In this document: piece by piece, positions 1 through 10,110 of the stretch | How the letters are laid out: each line of letters opens with the position of its first letter | Position numbering within the stretch: the first letter of the stretch is position 1 | Assembly: GCA_003427395.1 (NCBI GenBank) | Contig: BFEA01000099.1 | Coordinates: forward strand, 3,160,124 to 3,224,123 | Source of the DNA: Chara braunii | Lineage: Eukaryota; Streptophyta; Charophyceae; Charales; Characeae | Direction of reading: 5' to 3' | DNA length: 64,000 nucleotides | Translations under genes and position numbers: made by a program | Notes under the pieces: model-generated | Seen by the model: only the letters and a program-made list of their open reading frames with translations | Database searches by the model: none | What the model was told of the DNA's origin: nothing

Positions 1-239
1 AAATAGATCCTTATTAATATTTATTTCAAACCCCTTGCGAGTTATCCGAGAGGGCCCTGCACACAATCAGCAAGGGTTACGTTGCCATGAACGAGGTAGT
101 AATCACAGCCATGCTGAAGGCATGGCACACCAAGTATATATGTTGTTGATTCACTTTAAGGTCCGTGTTTCAGCAGTTATGGGACCACTGAGCATGCGAG
201 TTTCTGGGCAATAGCAGGCCAACTCACCACGTGCTTTTC
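1..239. other. unassigned flank
   Basis: No coding frame, RNA gene or repeat that I recognise. It is bounded on the right by the first MITE-like copy. Confidence 0.4.
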
Positions 240-485
240 AGGGCTTCCCTCCACTAAAAATGTGCAAAACTATAATTAATCTTCTGCTAGAACATAGAAC
301 TGTACACCGCCATATGTTTTGTCTTTTGTGCAAGTGGTGACGAGTGAAGCAAGGCCCTTAGGGCCACTTGTCGTAGGGAAAGAAAACAAAAGAAAGAGGG
401 GAATGAATCTTCTGCTAGAACATGGAACACATACGCCGCCGTATGTTTTGTCTTTTGTGTTGGTCACGAGTGGAGCAAGGCCCTT
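240..485. mobile_element. MITE family A, two tandem copies
   Basis: Two similar ~118-125 bp units (about 240-357 and 361-485) share the string TCTTCTGCTAGAACATRGAA followed by ATATGTTTTGTCTTTTGTG and end in the palindromic junction AAGGCCCTTAGGGCC. Read on the minus strand, each matches the short element at 38094-38199, which has clean GGGCC..GGCCC inverted ends. They are non-coding, degenerate copies of the same miniature inverted-repeat element. The mobilising transposase family is not determinable from these copies. Confidence 0.55.
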
Positions 486-599
486 AGGGCCACTGCTCGT
501 AGGAAAAAGAAACAAAACAAAAGAAAAAGAAACAAAAGTAGTTGTAACTTGTAACCCATAACTGCTCGAAAGCAGACCTGACTTCGGATCCAGAACATA

Positions 600-789
600 T
601 ATTGCTGGGCTGTTGTTCTTTCATACGAAATTTGCTAAACATCTCTTGAGATGTTGGGACCCTTGCATATGTACTGCTGGGGTCCTCCGCGAAAAAGACT
701 ATTCAAAAAGGAATACATGGACCCTATTTTTTTTTCTGTGGAGAGGTGCACCATTGACTACCTCAGCCAGCCTTCTCCAAAAAAAATTT
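600..789 (+). mobile_element. possible LINE RT-domain debris
   Basis: A reading frame here contains a FFFLWRG stretch around 728-752. It resembles the AAFLWRG segment downstream of the RT in the LINE at 33.06 kb, and a zf-RVT LINE 3' fragment of similar type resumes at 1152. The match is short, so this is a weak call: part of one LINE copy later split by the GC-rich insert that follows. Confidence 0.25.
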
Positions 790-1151
790 TATACCCTATT
801 TAGTGGGCTGCGTCCCACCCCCTCCCCCAGCCCCGCTACCCCCCGCACACCCAGCCTCGCACCCCCGCCCCCGCTGCCAGCCAACCCCGGCCTCGCACCC
901 CGCTGAGCCCCGCCCCCGGCCCTGCGCCCGCACTACCCCGGGCTCATGAGGGTGGGGTGTAGCCCCGGGGGGGGCCCGAGGTCAGGCCAAAACTGCAATA
1001 TTGCAGTTTGGCCCAGGGGGTGTAGGCTGCGGTTGCGCACCCCCCTGTATTTATTTTTATTTTTTACTTTTTTTGCCGGGGCCAGGGGTGCCGACCCCCG
1101 GCCCCCGGGACCCCCGCCGGGGCCCTGGGGCCGGGGCTCGACAACCCTGCC
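790..1151. mobile_element. GC-rich fold-back insert with hAT-like end
   Basis: The segment is strongly biased to CCCC/GGGG runs, unlike either flank. It contains a near-perfect 29-nt palindrome at 985-1013 (GGCCAAAACTGCAAT and its mirror). Its right edge reads, on the minus strand, CAGGGTTGTCGAGCCCC, a hAT-style terminus, directly before resumed LINE coding at 1152. I could not identify the matching left terminus, so the boundary and class are tentative. Confidence 0.35.
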
Positions 1152-1830
1152 TGAAATTATAGAACACATCTTTATACAGTGTTCATACTTTATCTAGCTA
1201 TGGAGGTGGTGGGACCGCATCTGTTCACAACTAGTCTCACAGGTTTCACGGCGATGGGGGTGGAAAGTTATTCTTCTAGAGACATGGATCCCCAAACTAG
1301 AATCAATGGAAAATCAAGAGGAATTTATGGTCAATTTTTTCGGTATAGGGCGAAGAGTTGTAATGTGGGTCATCTGGATGAGAAGATGTACTTGCGAATG
1401 GGAAGGAGCAGGCTAGATGGGCCAGACTTCACATAGACTATTAAACAACAAATTGAAACAGACATCCTAAGAAAATAAGCTCAAACAAAGAAAAAAGTTC
1501 AATTTTTATCCAATAAATCAGAAATTCAATCACATTTTCGAAAATTCAGTCGTAACTGGTTGGGCGGAAACTAGGAAGGGAGATTGGGAAAAGTCATATG
1601 GAATGGGGCAATGGGTGATGATGATGTTGAGATTAAAAGGGATTACAAATTGGAACTGCAGTGCCTATGCGCCCTCTATCAGAATTCCCAGATCCCTTCC
1701 CCCCCCCAGCATCAGCCCTTGTTCCTATCTCCTGGTATGGAATATAGAAGGAATTCTCAGCAGATCTCACAGCTTGTGCTAATAGGTATATCTGGCGCCC
1801 TGAGAAAAGGGTGAAGAGGCAGTGTTTTTT
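1152..1830 (+). pseudogene. LINE C-terminal fragment (zf-RVT)
   Basis: The plus strand encodes EIIEHIFIQC followed by LWRWWDRI after an in-frame TAG. This is the H...C half of the zf-RVT zinc motif plus the WW-R-W tail, as in the LINE at 34.3-34.4 kb (ETIEHIFMQC, FIWRWWDRI). The N-terminal CxxC half is cut off by the GC-rich insert. Further stops follow. This is the 3' end of a dead LINE; its 3' boundary is not sharp. Confidence 0.6.
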
Positions 1831-1934
1831 CCTTGAGTCAAAAAAGTGGAAGAGGTTTTTTCCAATGGCGGTGGTCAAATGATTTTTTTTTCCAATCTCA
1901 CGTTTTTGAATATCTATGTATTCTTTTGTATTTT

Positions 1935-2025
1935 CAATGGGACGCTGGACCCGATTTCCAGCAGGTGAAGCTCCCCACCAATAGATGGAGCATTTTCTTA
2001 AAAAAAAAAAAAAAAAAAAAAAAAA
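1935..2025 (+). repeat. SINE-like family B copy with poly(A)
   Basis: Begins with GGGACGCTGGACCC, then TTTCCAGCAGGT and CCCCACCAATAGATGGAGC, and ends in a ~26-nt A run (1999-2025). The same ordered blocks recur at 35345-35490 and 56590-56785, and in minus orientation near 28.1, 35.7 and 37.1 kb. That makes it a dispersed retroposed family with an A tail. I see no convincing pol III boxes in this short copy. Confidence 0.55.
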
Positions 2026-4085
2026 TCTGAATTTCCTTCAGATTGTTGTGTGTGGCTTCTACCATACTGGTGAGATCATCTGCGAAAAGTGAGCAAATGG
2101 GGATGACCTCCTCCGGTATTTGTGAGATCCGAATCCTAGTGATGCTTTATGCGCCCAAAGGTTGACGGCCAGCACCTCCATAGTAATAAAAAATAAAAAG
2201 GGGGCAATCGGGTCCCCTTGGCGAACTGACCGTTCTAGCTTAAGAGGTGACGCCAAACTCCCATTAACTTGAATGCAGATGGTAGCGTTCTGATAAAGGA
2301 TACGAACCCACCTCCTAAATGCGGGTCCAAAATTTATCCTCTCTAAACACTTGTCCAAAAAGAGTCAATCGAACATGATCATAGACCTTTTCAAAATCAA
2401 TGAAAATGAGAGCCGCATTCTGGCGAGAGTGTCACGCTAATTGTAGGACCTCATGTACTAGGAGGATGTTTTCCTGCATGTTCCTGTTTTGCAAGAAAAC
2501 AGTTTGCAACGGATGAATAATATCTTCCATTACTGTGATCATACGATGAGTCAAGGCTTTTGACAACATCTTATAAACAATTCTGAGGAGCGTGATGGGC
2601 CGGTATTTGTGGATATCCATCCTATCCCCTTTTTTGTAGAGAAGACTTAGTACCCCTTGCCCCACTCGCTCACCCATTTTTCCTGTCTGCCATACTTCCC
2701 CATAAAACTCAATGATGTCATGACTTAGGTAATCCCAGGTGGTCTCCCACAATTCCTTGGGAAAACTGTCTATCCCTGACGGTTTATCCTCCTGCATTTG
2801 CATGAGGGCCGTTCAAATCTCCTGTTTGAAGAGCGGAGCTTCAAGGGACTCTCGCTGCTCTAGCGACAACGCCTTTTGTACAAGACTGAAAAATTCGTCG
2901 ATTTGGCGGTTGTGAGCTGCCTTATGAGGATTGCGTATGTGTGAGGAGAAGAGCTCCTTATAAAAGTCGCGAGCAATTTTCATGCAACCTGCTATGGTTA
3001 TGGTTGGATCTAGCTCCCTTGCCTCAGGGTCATAAAGAGCCGCAATCGTGGTTCGTTTAACCCTCACCTTATTCAGACCGAAAAAACGTATGTCAATGAC
3101 TCCTTCTGTTGAGAATTTCGTTAATCTCGCTCTTAATTGCGCTCCCTGCCAACGGTATCCTGTGTGTTCCAACATTTTTGCCTTTAGTTCTTTAATTGAG
3201 GTTTGTCCTGATTGTTCCTGATTATGCGAATTGTCTTGTTGTTCTTGTTGTTCTTATTGTTCTTATTGTTTTTGTTCCTCTAAGTCTCGCAATATCTGAA
3301 TTTCTTGTTGATGTCGTTGAGTCGCCAGATGCTTGGAAAACTCATTGTTTTCCCTGACCAGGAAGAATAAACCATTATCGAACCATGAAATCAGAGACTC
3401 TTGTAAAATACGTTTTTCTTTTCAATATTGTCAAGTCTGTCTCAGATATCCTTGGAAGGAATTTAGCTTGAGCAACGAGGTATTTAGTATATAATAGCTG
3501 GCCCCTTGATCCGGTTGTTTGTGAAAAGACCATACCGCCATACACATCCTATGATCCAGACCTGTACAAGAGTTCACTGGCAGTATAGCGGTTGCTGTCA
3601 GCACACCTACCAAATCTTCCGAGGCCATAATCAAATCGATCGGGGAATTTGAGAGTCTATTTGGATCATTTCATCTGATACAGGTGAACGTTCTTTCTAT
3701 TGGGTAACTTCGTCTGTATGTGTCGAATATTGAAGGGAGGAGCTTAGGTCCCCTAGCATGCTTTTGTCCTCTTCTGCATTGTGGGCAGTGGAGGGGTGAA
3801 CTCTCCATCTATCCATCCCTCGATCAGGCGCCGCATTGTAGTCCCCTGCTAGTACTACCGGGATGCCAGGAGTGGGGACACTTTTAATCTGTTCGAAAAA
3901 TTCTCTTCTCTCCCGAGAGGTGTTGGGTGCATAGAGGGAGACTATGCCGATCACCTCCACTTCGAGCATACCCAAGATTGACACCCAGCGACCCTCCTCC
4001 TCATCTTTACCCCAATATAGGACTTCAAAACGCGACTCGGGGGATCCAGATTGCCACCCCGGCCTGCCCCGGACTTGGGGCGAAG
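2026..4085 (-). pseudogene. LINE 1: inverted 5' portion (APE and RT)
   Basis: Minus-strand frames encode a plant-type non-LTR element: endonuclease pieces (VSLYAPNT, VLAGDYNA near 3.85-3.95 kb), a linker, then RT (QGVLSLLYKKGDRMDI and YRPITLL near 2.6 kb, RQGDPIAPFLF near 2.2 kb). The F-A-D-D catalytic box is at about 2085-2095, in a shifted frame. Many stops and frameshifts: non-functional. It is truncated just after the FADD region at 2026 and is interrupted at 4085/9947 by the Penelope-like element. Its RT 3' half lies in opposite orientation at 10111, consistent with twin priming. Confidence 0.8.
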
Positions 4086-4861
4086 CTGTTGTAATGATAA
4101 CGAGACTTCACAAAAACTTCAATAAAAGCGACCAAGCCGACAACAAGTCAACACAGGAGAAGAACTGATAACGATAAGACCAACCAAACGACATGAGAGG
4201 GGAGAGAGAGAGAGAGAGAGAAGGTGAGAGAAAACAAGTCAAGTATAGTAATCGCGAACGCAACGTTAAAATTAAGCATGAAGAACAATTCCGGATGCAA
4301 GCACCCGGTTGGCGAAGCGACCTGACCGCTTTCGGCTGGCCGCCAATGCCAGCACTCATTGGGGTCTGTCGGTACAGAACTAACCTGACTGATCCTATTT
4401 ATGGATGGACTACAAGAAAAAGTCTAAAAGACTGACGATCTAGGTACTACCTAAGGCCTACGTTCATATTCTTGACAATTCTAGAAATTGTCTAGTTCTA
4501 TAGTCCTAGAAACCGCCATCTTCAAGGTCACAAGTTCAAATATCATCCACCTCAGTAACAACCGGTCCTAAAAGAAAAACTCAATCGACAGACAACATCC
4601 CAACTGCGTCCGGAAAAACAAGTCCACATCGTCACTGATTCAAGTCCCAGCGAAAAAACCGGAAAAACAGTCAGTCCACCGTAACTCACCACACTTACGG
4701 ACCAGAGATCAAACATCCAACCCACCGACGAAATTGAATACTCCACAAAGAAACAACTAACTACAGCGCATCCAAACACCACACTTTCCTATGCTCAAGG
4801 CCCCAGGGACCGACAGACTCTGTCCCAACCAGTCAACACAGGCAGCCAGTGTTGCTATATC
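4086..4861 (-). repeat. left pseudo-LTR (3' copy) of Penelope-like element
   Basis: Direct repeat of 9170-9946, starting CTGTTGTAATGA and ending GCCAGTGTTGCTATATC on the plus strand. It contains a (GA)n tract near 4200 and a degenerate hammerhead at 4319-4366. Small substitutions distinguish it from the right copy, so the two ends have diverged since insertion. Confidence 0.85.
4319..4366 (-). ncRNA. decayed hammerhead ribozyme
   Basis: This is the left pseudo-LTR counterpart of the ribozyme at 9401-9449. Stem II (GCUGGC/GCCAGC) is intact, but the core CUGAUGAG has become CCAAUGAG and GAAAC has become GAAAG. It should therefore not self-cleave. Confidence 0.7.
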
Positions 4862-5052
4862 CCACCAAATTTACGTGAAAAATTACTCAGAGCACAATCA
4901 AATACCTCATCAGGATAACATCGCTTCCACAGCTCAATCTTCAGGGTAAGGAAAAAGGGAAGCTCAGTGCCCGGAACAGTGGCAAAACGCCTAGCACGAT
5001 ACAAAAAGGAGGATACGACCGCGACCTTCTGCTGCTTGCTCGAGAACGAACA
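4862..5052 (-). other. Penelope-like element 3' internal spacer
   Basis: Non-coding stretch between the ORF2 stop and the left pseudo-LTR. No motif recognised. Confidence 0.4.
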
Positions 5053-7749
5053 TTAGTCTTGGATGCTCTGAAACACCAAACTTTCCTTCACAGACACACG
5101 CTGATTTTTATGGCAGGGGAAACACGCCACCTCGCTTGTCTTATTAAAAATTCTCAACACGCAGCCAAGGAACTCCCAGCAATCTCTGATATTAGTCTGC
5201 TCTAATACCAAATTATTATCATAATTGTTCTGAAATTTCCCCAAAATCTGCAAAGCCCGACTCAACGAAGCTTCATCCTGCTTCTGGTACCTTACAAACA
5301 CCGACACATCGTCAACAAGTCGAAAACCCTGAAACAGCACCCTATCCGACCCCAAAGACGAGAGGAAGAGAAACTCATTGTACGTACATAGAAGGCACTT
5401 CAAGGCTGGGCTAGAAGACTTGCGCATCGGTATACCAACACTCTGTTGTAACAGCCGGCCGGCAGCCATTACGTAAGTATTCCGCAGCTCAAAATCGACA
5501 AACTTAAACAACAAACGAAATTTCAAAACAATCCACCCTTCCTCCCCTCGCTTCTTAACAATTCTAGCCCGCTTCCCTCGCCTCTTGACTGCCACCGCAG
5601 TGTACTCCCGACTTTCCCAAAAATCAATAACCCATGAAACCGTCTGCAGGATGGAAGGGTGGGGGAGATTTGAAAACATTTCTTTTACATCATACGATGC
5701 CCCCACCAAACCATCATTTTTCTTACCATTCTTATTGACATTCCTAATACCAGCCACGAGGTCCTCCGTGCACCGCAAATTCAAATTGGAACCTTCTGGT
5801 AGACTCCACAACATGCAGTTCACGGCTTTCGAAACCAACTTGCCACCGACAGTAGAACATTCCGGGTATGAGGGGCAAATAGGTCGCCACCGTTTAGTGT
5901 CTTTAAACTTCGGTATACAGTACGCTCGTCCAAACTCACCGTTTGTCTTCCATTTGCCCACAGTTTCCAAGCCCTCATGCTTATAGGAGGCAGCTAGATC
6001 TTCCAACACCTTCCGTTCTCCACTTTCATTCGTTAGGAACGCCGGATTTTGTAGAAACAACGTCTCCATCCCAGACCGATAAACCACGGGGCAGCACACG
6101 TACGTATCCCCCATGTTGTGATCCAGGGGGCAACATACCAATTTCCGCAAGGAATTAAGAAGAGGTTGGACATCATCCTCATTGAACGTAGGGACAGAGG
6201 GAGATAGATTATTACCCAAACAGAAACACGACTGAAGATCATCAAACACTGGAGAGGAAGATTCGAGAGGAGGAAGGGAAGAATGGGAGTGGAAAGCTTC
6301 TATAACTTGCCTTTTGAGGGTAGCTTACGAAAAACGACGAGAGAGTCTAAGAATATTCTTACTGTTCTTCAACCATGTAGGAAAGTAGTCCAACTCTGAA
6401 ATTTTAAACGACACGTGCCCATTACTAGTGGGGAAGTCACCCTCGATCGACTTACAACAACATATAACGTCACTGTCTCTAGCATGCTTGCGAAAATTAT
6501 GCAAGTACTCACCGACTTTGCGATTACGAACCCACACAACGCGTAAACGCCTAATCAAGACCTCCTTCCACACCGTCGGGATAGCCAACCCCTGTACCAG
6601 CCGGGCACAAGTCCTTCTTACTCCCGATTTCCTAATACAATCATCGTATACCGACTTGACAACCAGCCGTTCATGAACTTGGACCCCAAATCTTGTCGAG
6701 ATACTCCTAGAGAGAATACAACGCAAACGCCCTCGTGTTCGTTTCTCGCTGAACGTACGTACTGCCGTAAACGCCACGACCAAGGACTCAAATGTCCAAG
6801 ACCGAAGAAAGACACGAGAAGACGGAGAGCTAAGTAGGTGGAGGAAAGTTGGCTTAAGGGCCAGCGATTTACTTAAGAAGGGAATAACAGACTCAACAAA
6901 GATAGTGACACCAGCTTTAATCCATCCCCGAGCATGCTGAAACAGACCTCGTCCAAAAGAACACGACACAATAGAACCCCCATACACACGACGCAGCACC
7001 TTCCATGGGTCAATAAACAACTCCCCACCCCGACATGTAAGAGCAAATCGGTATATAGACTTCTCCCGACATTCTTCAAGAATCGAAAGAAGACTGCTCG
7101 AACACCCACCAAAACTTGGAAAAAAGGTTATCAACGGCTTATTTTCTGAAAACGTAGAAATCGCCAAATATTGCTTGCGTTTAGATTTCCTCAGTCTCTC
7201 CCTTAGGCCGGGACGTGATCGTTTCGATCTCCTAGCTTTATCCCTGGTGTTTAACGATGGAGAAAATAATCGTATGAAAAGTTTTTCACATGCCCTCACA
7301 TCATCTTCCGTAGACACACATAACGGGATAGCAACATATTTATGAGCTCCACACCTACGCAACCATCTATACAACCTTTCATTCCTACGTCCTTGACCAA
7401 TCACCTCAGCATTACACGCTCTATACACGTGCTCTCCCCAACGCGTATGCAAGTCACGAGTAGTACTACCGATATACAATTGACGGCACCATGGAGAAAA
7501 CAACGCATACACCAAAGGTCCATTCGCAGCCTCAAAGTCAAACTTGCTCAACCGAAGAAGGAAACAACCCAACTTCACACCCCAAGGTATCTGCCCCGAT
7601 ACTATCAATACCAAAACCGTCAAACACAGGAGGGTATTAAGCGAATTACACCGAATAAATTCAACAGACGTTAATCTGAGTTGAACACAACAGTGCAATA
7701 AATTCCAAAGCCACGCCGCGTCCGGGAGCGAAATCACGAAGTGGTTGAG
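5053..7749 (-). pseudogene. Penelope-like ORF2: GIY-YIG endonuclease and reverse transcriptase
   Basis: One frame of about 895 codons, broken by a single in-frame TAA (6325-6327). The N-terminal part is hydrophobic. Next comes a GIY-YIG nuclease at about residues 76-165: VYALFSP for the GIY strand, LYIGST for YIG, the LHTRWGEH arginine, the ACEKLFI glutamate and the PSLNT asparagine. A cysteine cluster (DVICCCKS) precedes the RT. RT motifs in order: LDHNMG (cf. the DKN-G motif of Penelope/telomerase RTs), AYCIPKFKD with WRPICPSY, YDVKEMFSNLPH, GIPMRKSSSP, LVDDVSVFV (YxDD box) and WEFLG. Such proteins nick target DNA and prime reverse transcription there. There is no ATG before the nuclease. 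The frame opens at 7749 and a GTG at 7737-7735 overlaps the ORF1 stop as GTGA, suggesting stop-restart or -1 frameshifting. Confidence 0.8.
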
Positions 7750-9092
7750 TCATCGTTGGCCTTGGTACTGTCGTTAGTACCCTGCTCGGTCTCCTCGGTA
7801 ACCTCGTGAATCAGCACCCCACCTTTCTTCACTGTCCCACCTCGATCTTTACCGAAAGTTACATCAGCACACTTAAGCGCCAACTCCTCCTTGGCCTTAT
7901 CCAACGTAGAATAGGTGACCCCCTCCTTCTCATATAACGTGACAACCTTATCTTTCTTTAACGGCCTCAGCGTACGTCTGGTCTCTAACAAGAAAGCATC
8001 CCGATCAGTAGCCTCCACAACCTGCGTAGCAGGACTCATCGGCCGCTTCCCTTTGTCCATTGTCGCCATGGCCACCTTGTCCAATCGTGCTTTGAGGTTA
8101 GAAGTCGTCGGTGTACGCCTCACCACCTCTAGCCGAGCCATTTTCTCTTTCAAACGTTCAACTTGCTGTTTCGCCTCCCTTCGCCCGTTCAGTTCACATA
8201 GCCGCCACTCTTTTAGTAGCTCAATTTCCCGCTCCTAGTGTTCGACATTCTCCTTCAACTTCAAGTCTTCTGCGGATGGTGACGGAAACGGAGTTGTCCG
8301 GGCGCGAGTCCTCGTCCCGGGGACGGGAGTAGCAGTGACCACCACGCTCCCTCGCTTATTGCCTGGTCGGAGCGCTTCTTGCTTCCAGACATCCGCCGCA
8401 GCGACCACTTTATCGTTCACCACCCGCAACCTCGCAATCTCATCCTCCATGGCGGCGAGCCGTCGGTCGGACTTCGCCCTTTCTTCCTCTAACTCACGCT
8501 TATATCGATCAAAAACACTTTCTGAAGACGACGCCCCGTTACCCTCGCGCAAAGTCTTCCGTAAGTTCTCAATCTCCAGGCGCATCTTCGTAACCTCATC
8601 GTCTTTATCTCCTTTCTTGCTCTCCAACAATTCGCGAACGGAATCCAAATTCCCACTTAGTTCATTTCTCATCTCCGCCTGAAATTCTTCTCGTGCCTTC
8701 TTCTCTTGCAACCTACGCTCCTCCTCTTCTTTTTCTTTCTTAATTCGTTCTTCTTCTTCTCTTTTGCTCTTTTCTTTTGCAATCTCAGCATCCTGGTGTG
8801 CCTTGATCCCGGCAATCGTAACCTCAAGAATCTCAACACGTGGCCGCAAACCACCTCCATAGCCGTAGCCTTACCCACCATATGCTCCAGAGTTACCAAC
8901 CATCGGTAAACTATGCGCAGGATTGCTAGGCACCATCACAATCGCGGAACTCGTGTTGACAGGAGCAACAACAGGGGTAGCAACGAACGTAAATCACCTA
9001 TCAGGTAAGGGGCAGAAACGAAACAGGTGCCTATGTTGCCCACAATTATAACACGTCCGTACTCCTGACGGCTGACCATCGCTTTGAGCCAT
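7734..9092 (-). pseudogene. Penelope-like ORF1: zinc knuckle and coiled-coil protein
   Basis: A single frame of ~453 codons from ATG 9092-9090 to TGA 7736-7734. The CCHC knuckle CYNCGQHRHLFRFC (CX2CX4HX4C, 9012-9053) sits at residues 14-27. It is followed by a Gly/Tyr/Ser linker and a long, highly charged heptad-rich region (8850-8240, EEEE/KK-rich, then LEIENLRK) predicted to be coiled coil, then a basic C-terminal part. A gag-like RNA-binding and multimerising role is inferred. Three in-frame stops (TGA 8996-8994, TAA 8873-8871, TAG 8237-8235) inactivate it. A gag-like ORF with an N-terminal knuckle is not a standard part of Penelope-like elements. Confidence 0.7.
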
Positions 9093-9169
9093 AATACTCC
9101 ACTGAAGTGCTGAAACGAAGCCACTCGTACGTAGTACTGCTTCTACGATGGTTACCCCGGAAAAAGAAG

Positions 9170-9946
9170 CTGTTGTAATGACAACGAGACTTCACAGAAA
9201 CTTCAATGAAAGCGACCAAGCCGACAACAAGTGAACACAGGAGAAGAACTGATAACGATAAGACAAACCAAACGATATGAGAGGGGAGAGAGAGAGAGAG
9301 AGAAGGTGAGAGAAAACAAGTCAAGTATAGTAATCCCGAACGCAACGTTAAAATTAAGTGTGAAGAACAATTCCGGATGCAAGCACCCGGTTGGCGAAGC
9401 GACCCGACCGGTTTCGGCTGGCCGCCAATGCCAGCACTCATCAGGGGTCTGTTGGTACAAAATTAACCTAACTGATCCTATTTATGGATGGACCATAAGA
9501 AAAAGTCTAAAAGACTGACGACCTAGGTACTACCTAAGGCCTACGTTCATATTCTTGAAAATTCTAGAAATGGTCTTAGTTCTATAGTCCTAGAAACCGC
9601 CATCTTCAAGGTCACAAGTTCAAATATCGTCCACCTCAGTAACAGCCGGTCCTAAAAGAAAAACTCAACCGACAGACAACATCCCAACTGCGTCCGGAAA
9701 AACAAGTCCACATCGTCAGTGGTTCAAGTCCCACAGAAAAAATCGGAAAAACAGTCAGTCCACCAGTAACTCACCACACTTACGGACCAGAGATCAAACA
9801 TCCAACCCAGCGACGAAATTGAATACTCCACAAAGAAACAACTAACTATAGCGCATCCAAACACCACACTATCCTATGCTCAAGGCCCCAGGGACCGACA
9901 GACTCTGTCCCAACCAGTCAACATAGGCAGCCAGTGTTGCCATATC
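9170..9946 (-). repeat. right pseudo-LTR (5' copy) of Penelope-like element
   Basis: Direct repeat of 4086-4861 at the upstream end of the element in sense orientation. It carries the intact hammerhead core. It includes a (GA)n tract near 9285-9302. The right edge abuts the target duplication GGGGCGAAG. Confidence 0.85.
9401..9449 (-). ncRNA. type I-like hammerhead ribozyme in pseudo-LTR
   Basis: Read 5'->3' on the minus strand: stem I strand GACCC, core CUGAUGAG, stem II GCUGGC / GCCAGC around a 7-nt loop (one bulged U after the closing G, with G-C closing), core CGAAAC, a minimal ACC/GGU stem III, then cleavage-site C and the stem I return strand GGGUC. All invariant core nucleotides are present. 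The predicted cut lies between 9406 and 9405. Hammerheads with very short stem III inside pseudo-LTRs are known from Penelope-like elements, where they process multimeric transcripts. It is on the same strand as ORF1/ORF2, as expected. Confidence 0.85.
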
Positions 9947-10110
9947 GGGGCGAAGGCCTGATAGCTCTGGAATGACCATACCTGCTTTTGTGCCCTGTGG
10001 TGCTCCGGCTGATCCATTAAGTGAGTCTCTTGGACGCATATCACGTCCGACCATTTCTTCCCCCCAACTCCCCTCATAAGGTCCCATAGAGCTTGAGTTT
10101 TTTCTTGGCA
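9947..10110 (-). pseudogene. LINE 1: endonuclease N-terminal part
   Basis: The minus strand encodes ALWDLM, then SDVICVQETHLMDQPEHH and QAFAP, the start of the APE-type endonuclease with the catalytic glutamate in QETH. It is the upstream continuation of 2026-4085, separated only by the Penelope-like insertion. The same segment in the LINE at 30.5 kb reads CVQDTHLMDIPEHH. Confidence 0.75.

Larger units (their letters stand above)
4086..9946 (-). mobile_element. Penelope-like element (Chlamys/Naiad-like), complete insertion
   Basis: An element of about 5.86 kb flanked by a 9-bp target duplication GGGGCGAAG (4077-4085 and 9947-9955) inside LINE coding sequence. Both ends carry a ~777 bp direct repeat (pseudo-LTR). 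Sense is the minus strand: right pseudo-LTR, ORF1 (zinc knuckle and coiled coil), ORF2 (GIY-YIG endonuclease then RT), left pseudo-LTR. Direct terminal repeats, a hammerhead ribozyme inside them and a GIY-YIG plus RT coding order are the established hallmarks of Penelope-like retroelements. GIY-YIG preceding the RT matches the permuted clades known from green algae and some animals. Both ORFs have in-frame stops, so this copy is inactive. Confidence 0.8.

Noticed and set aside
4430-4530. Plus-strand CTGACGA followed by GAAAC in the left pseudo-LTR as a second hammerhead
   Set aside because: Stem I cannot form and stem II needs two unpaired bases at the core; also antisense to the element.
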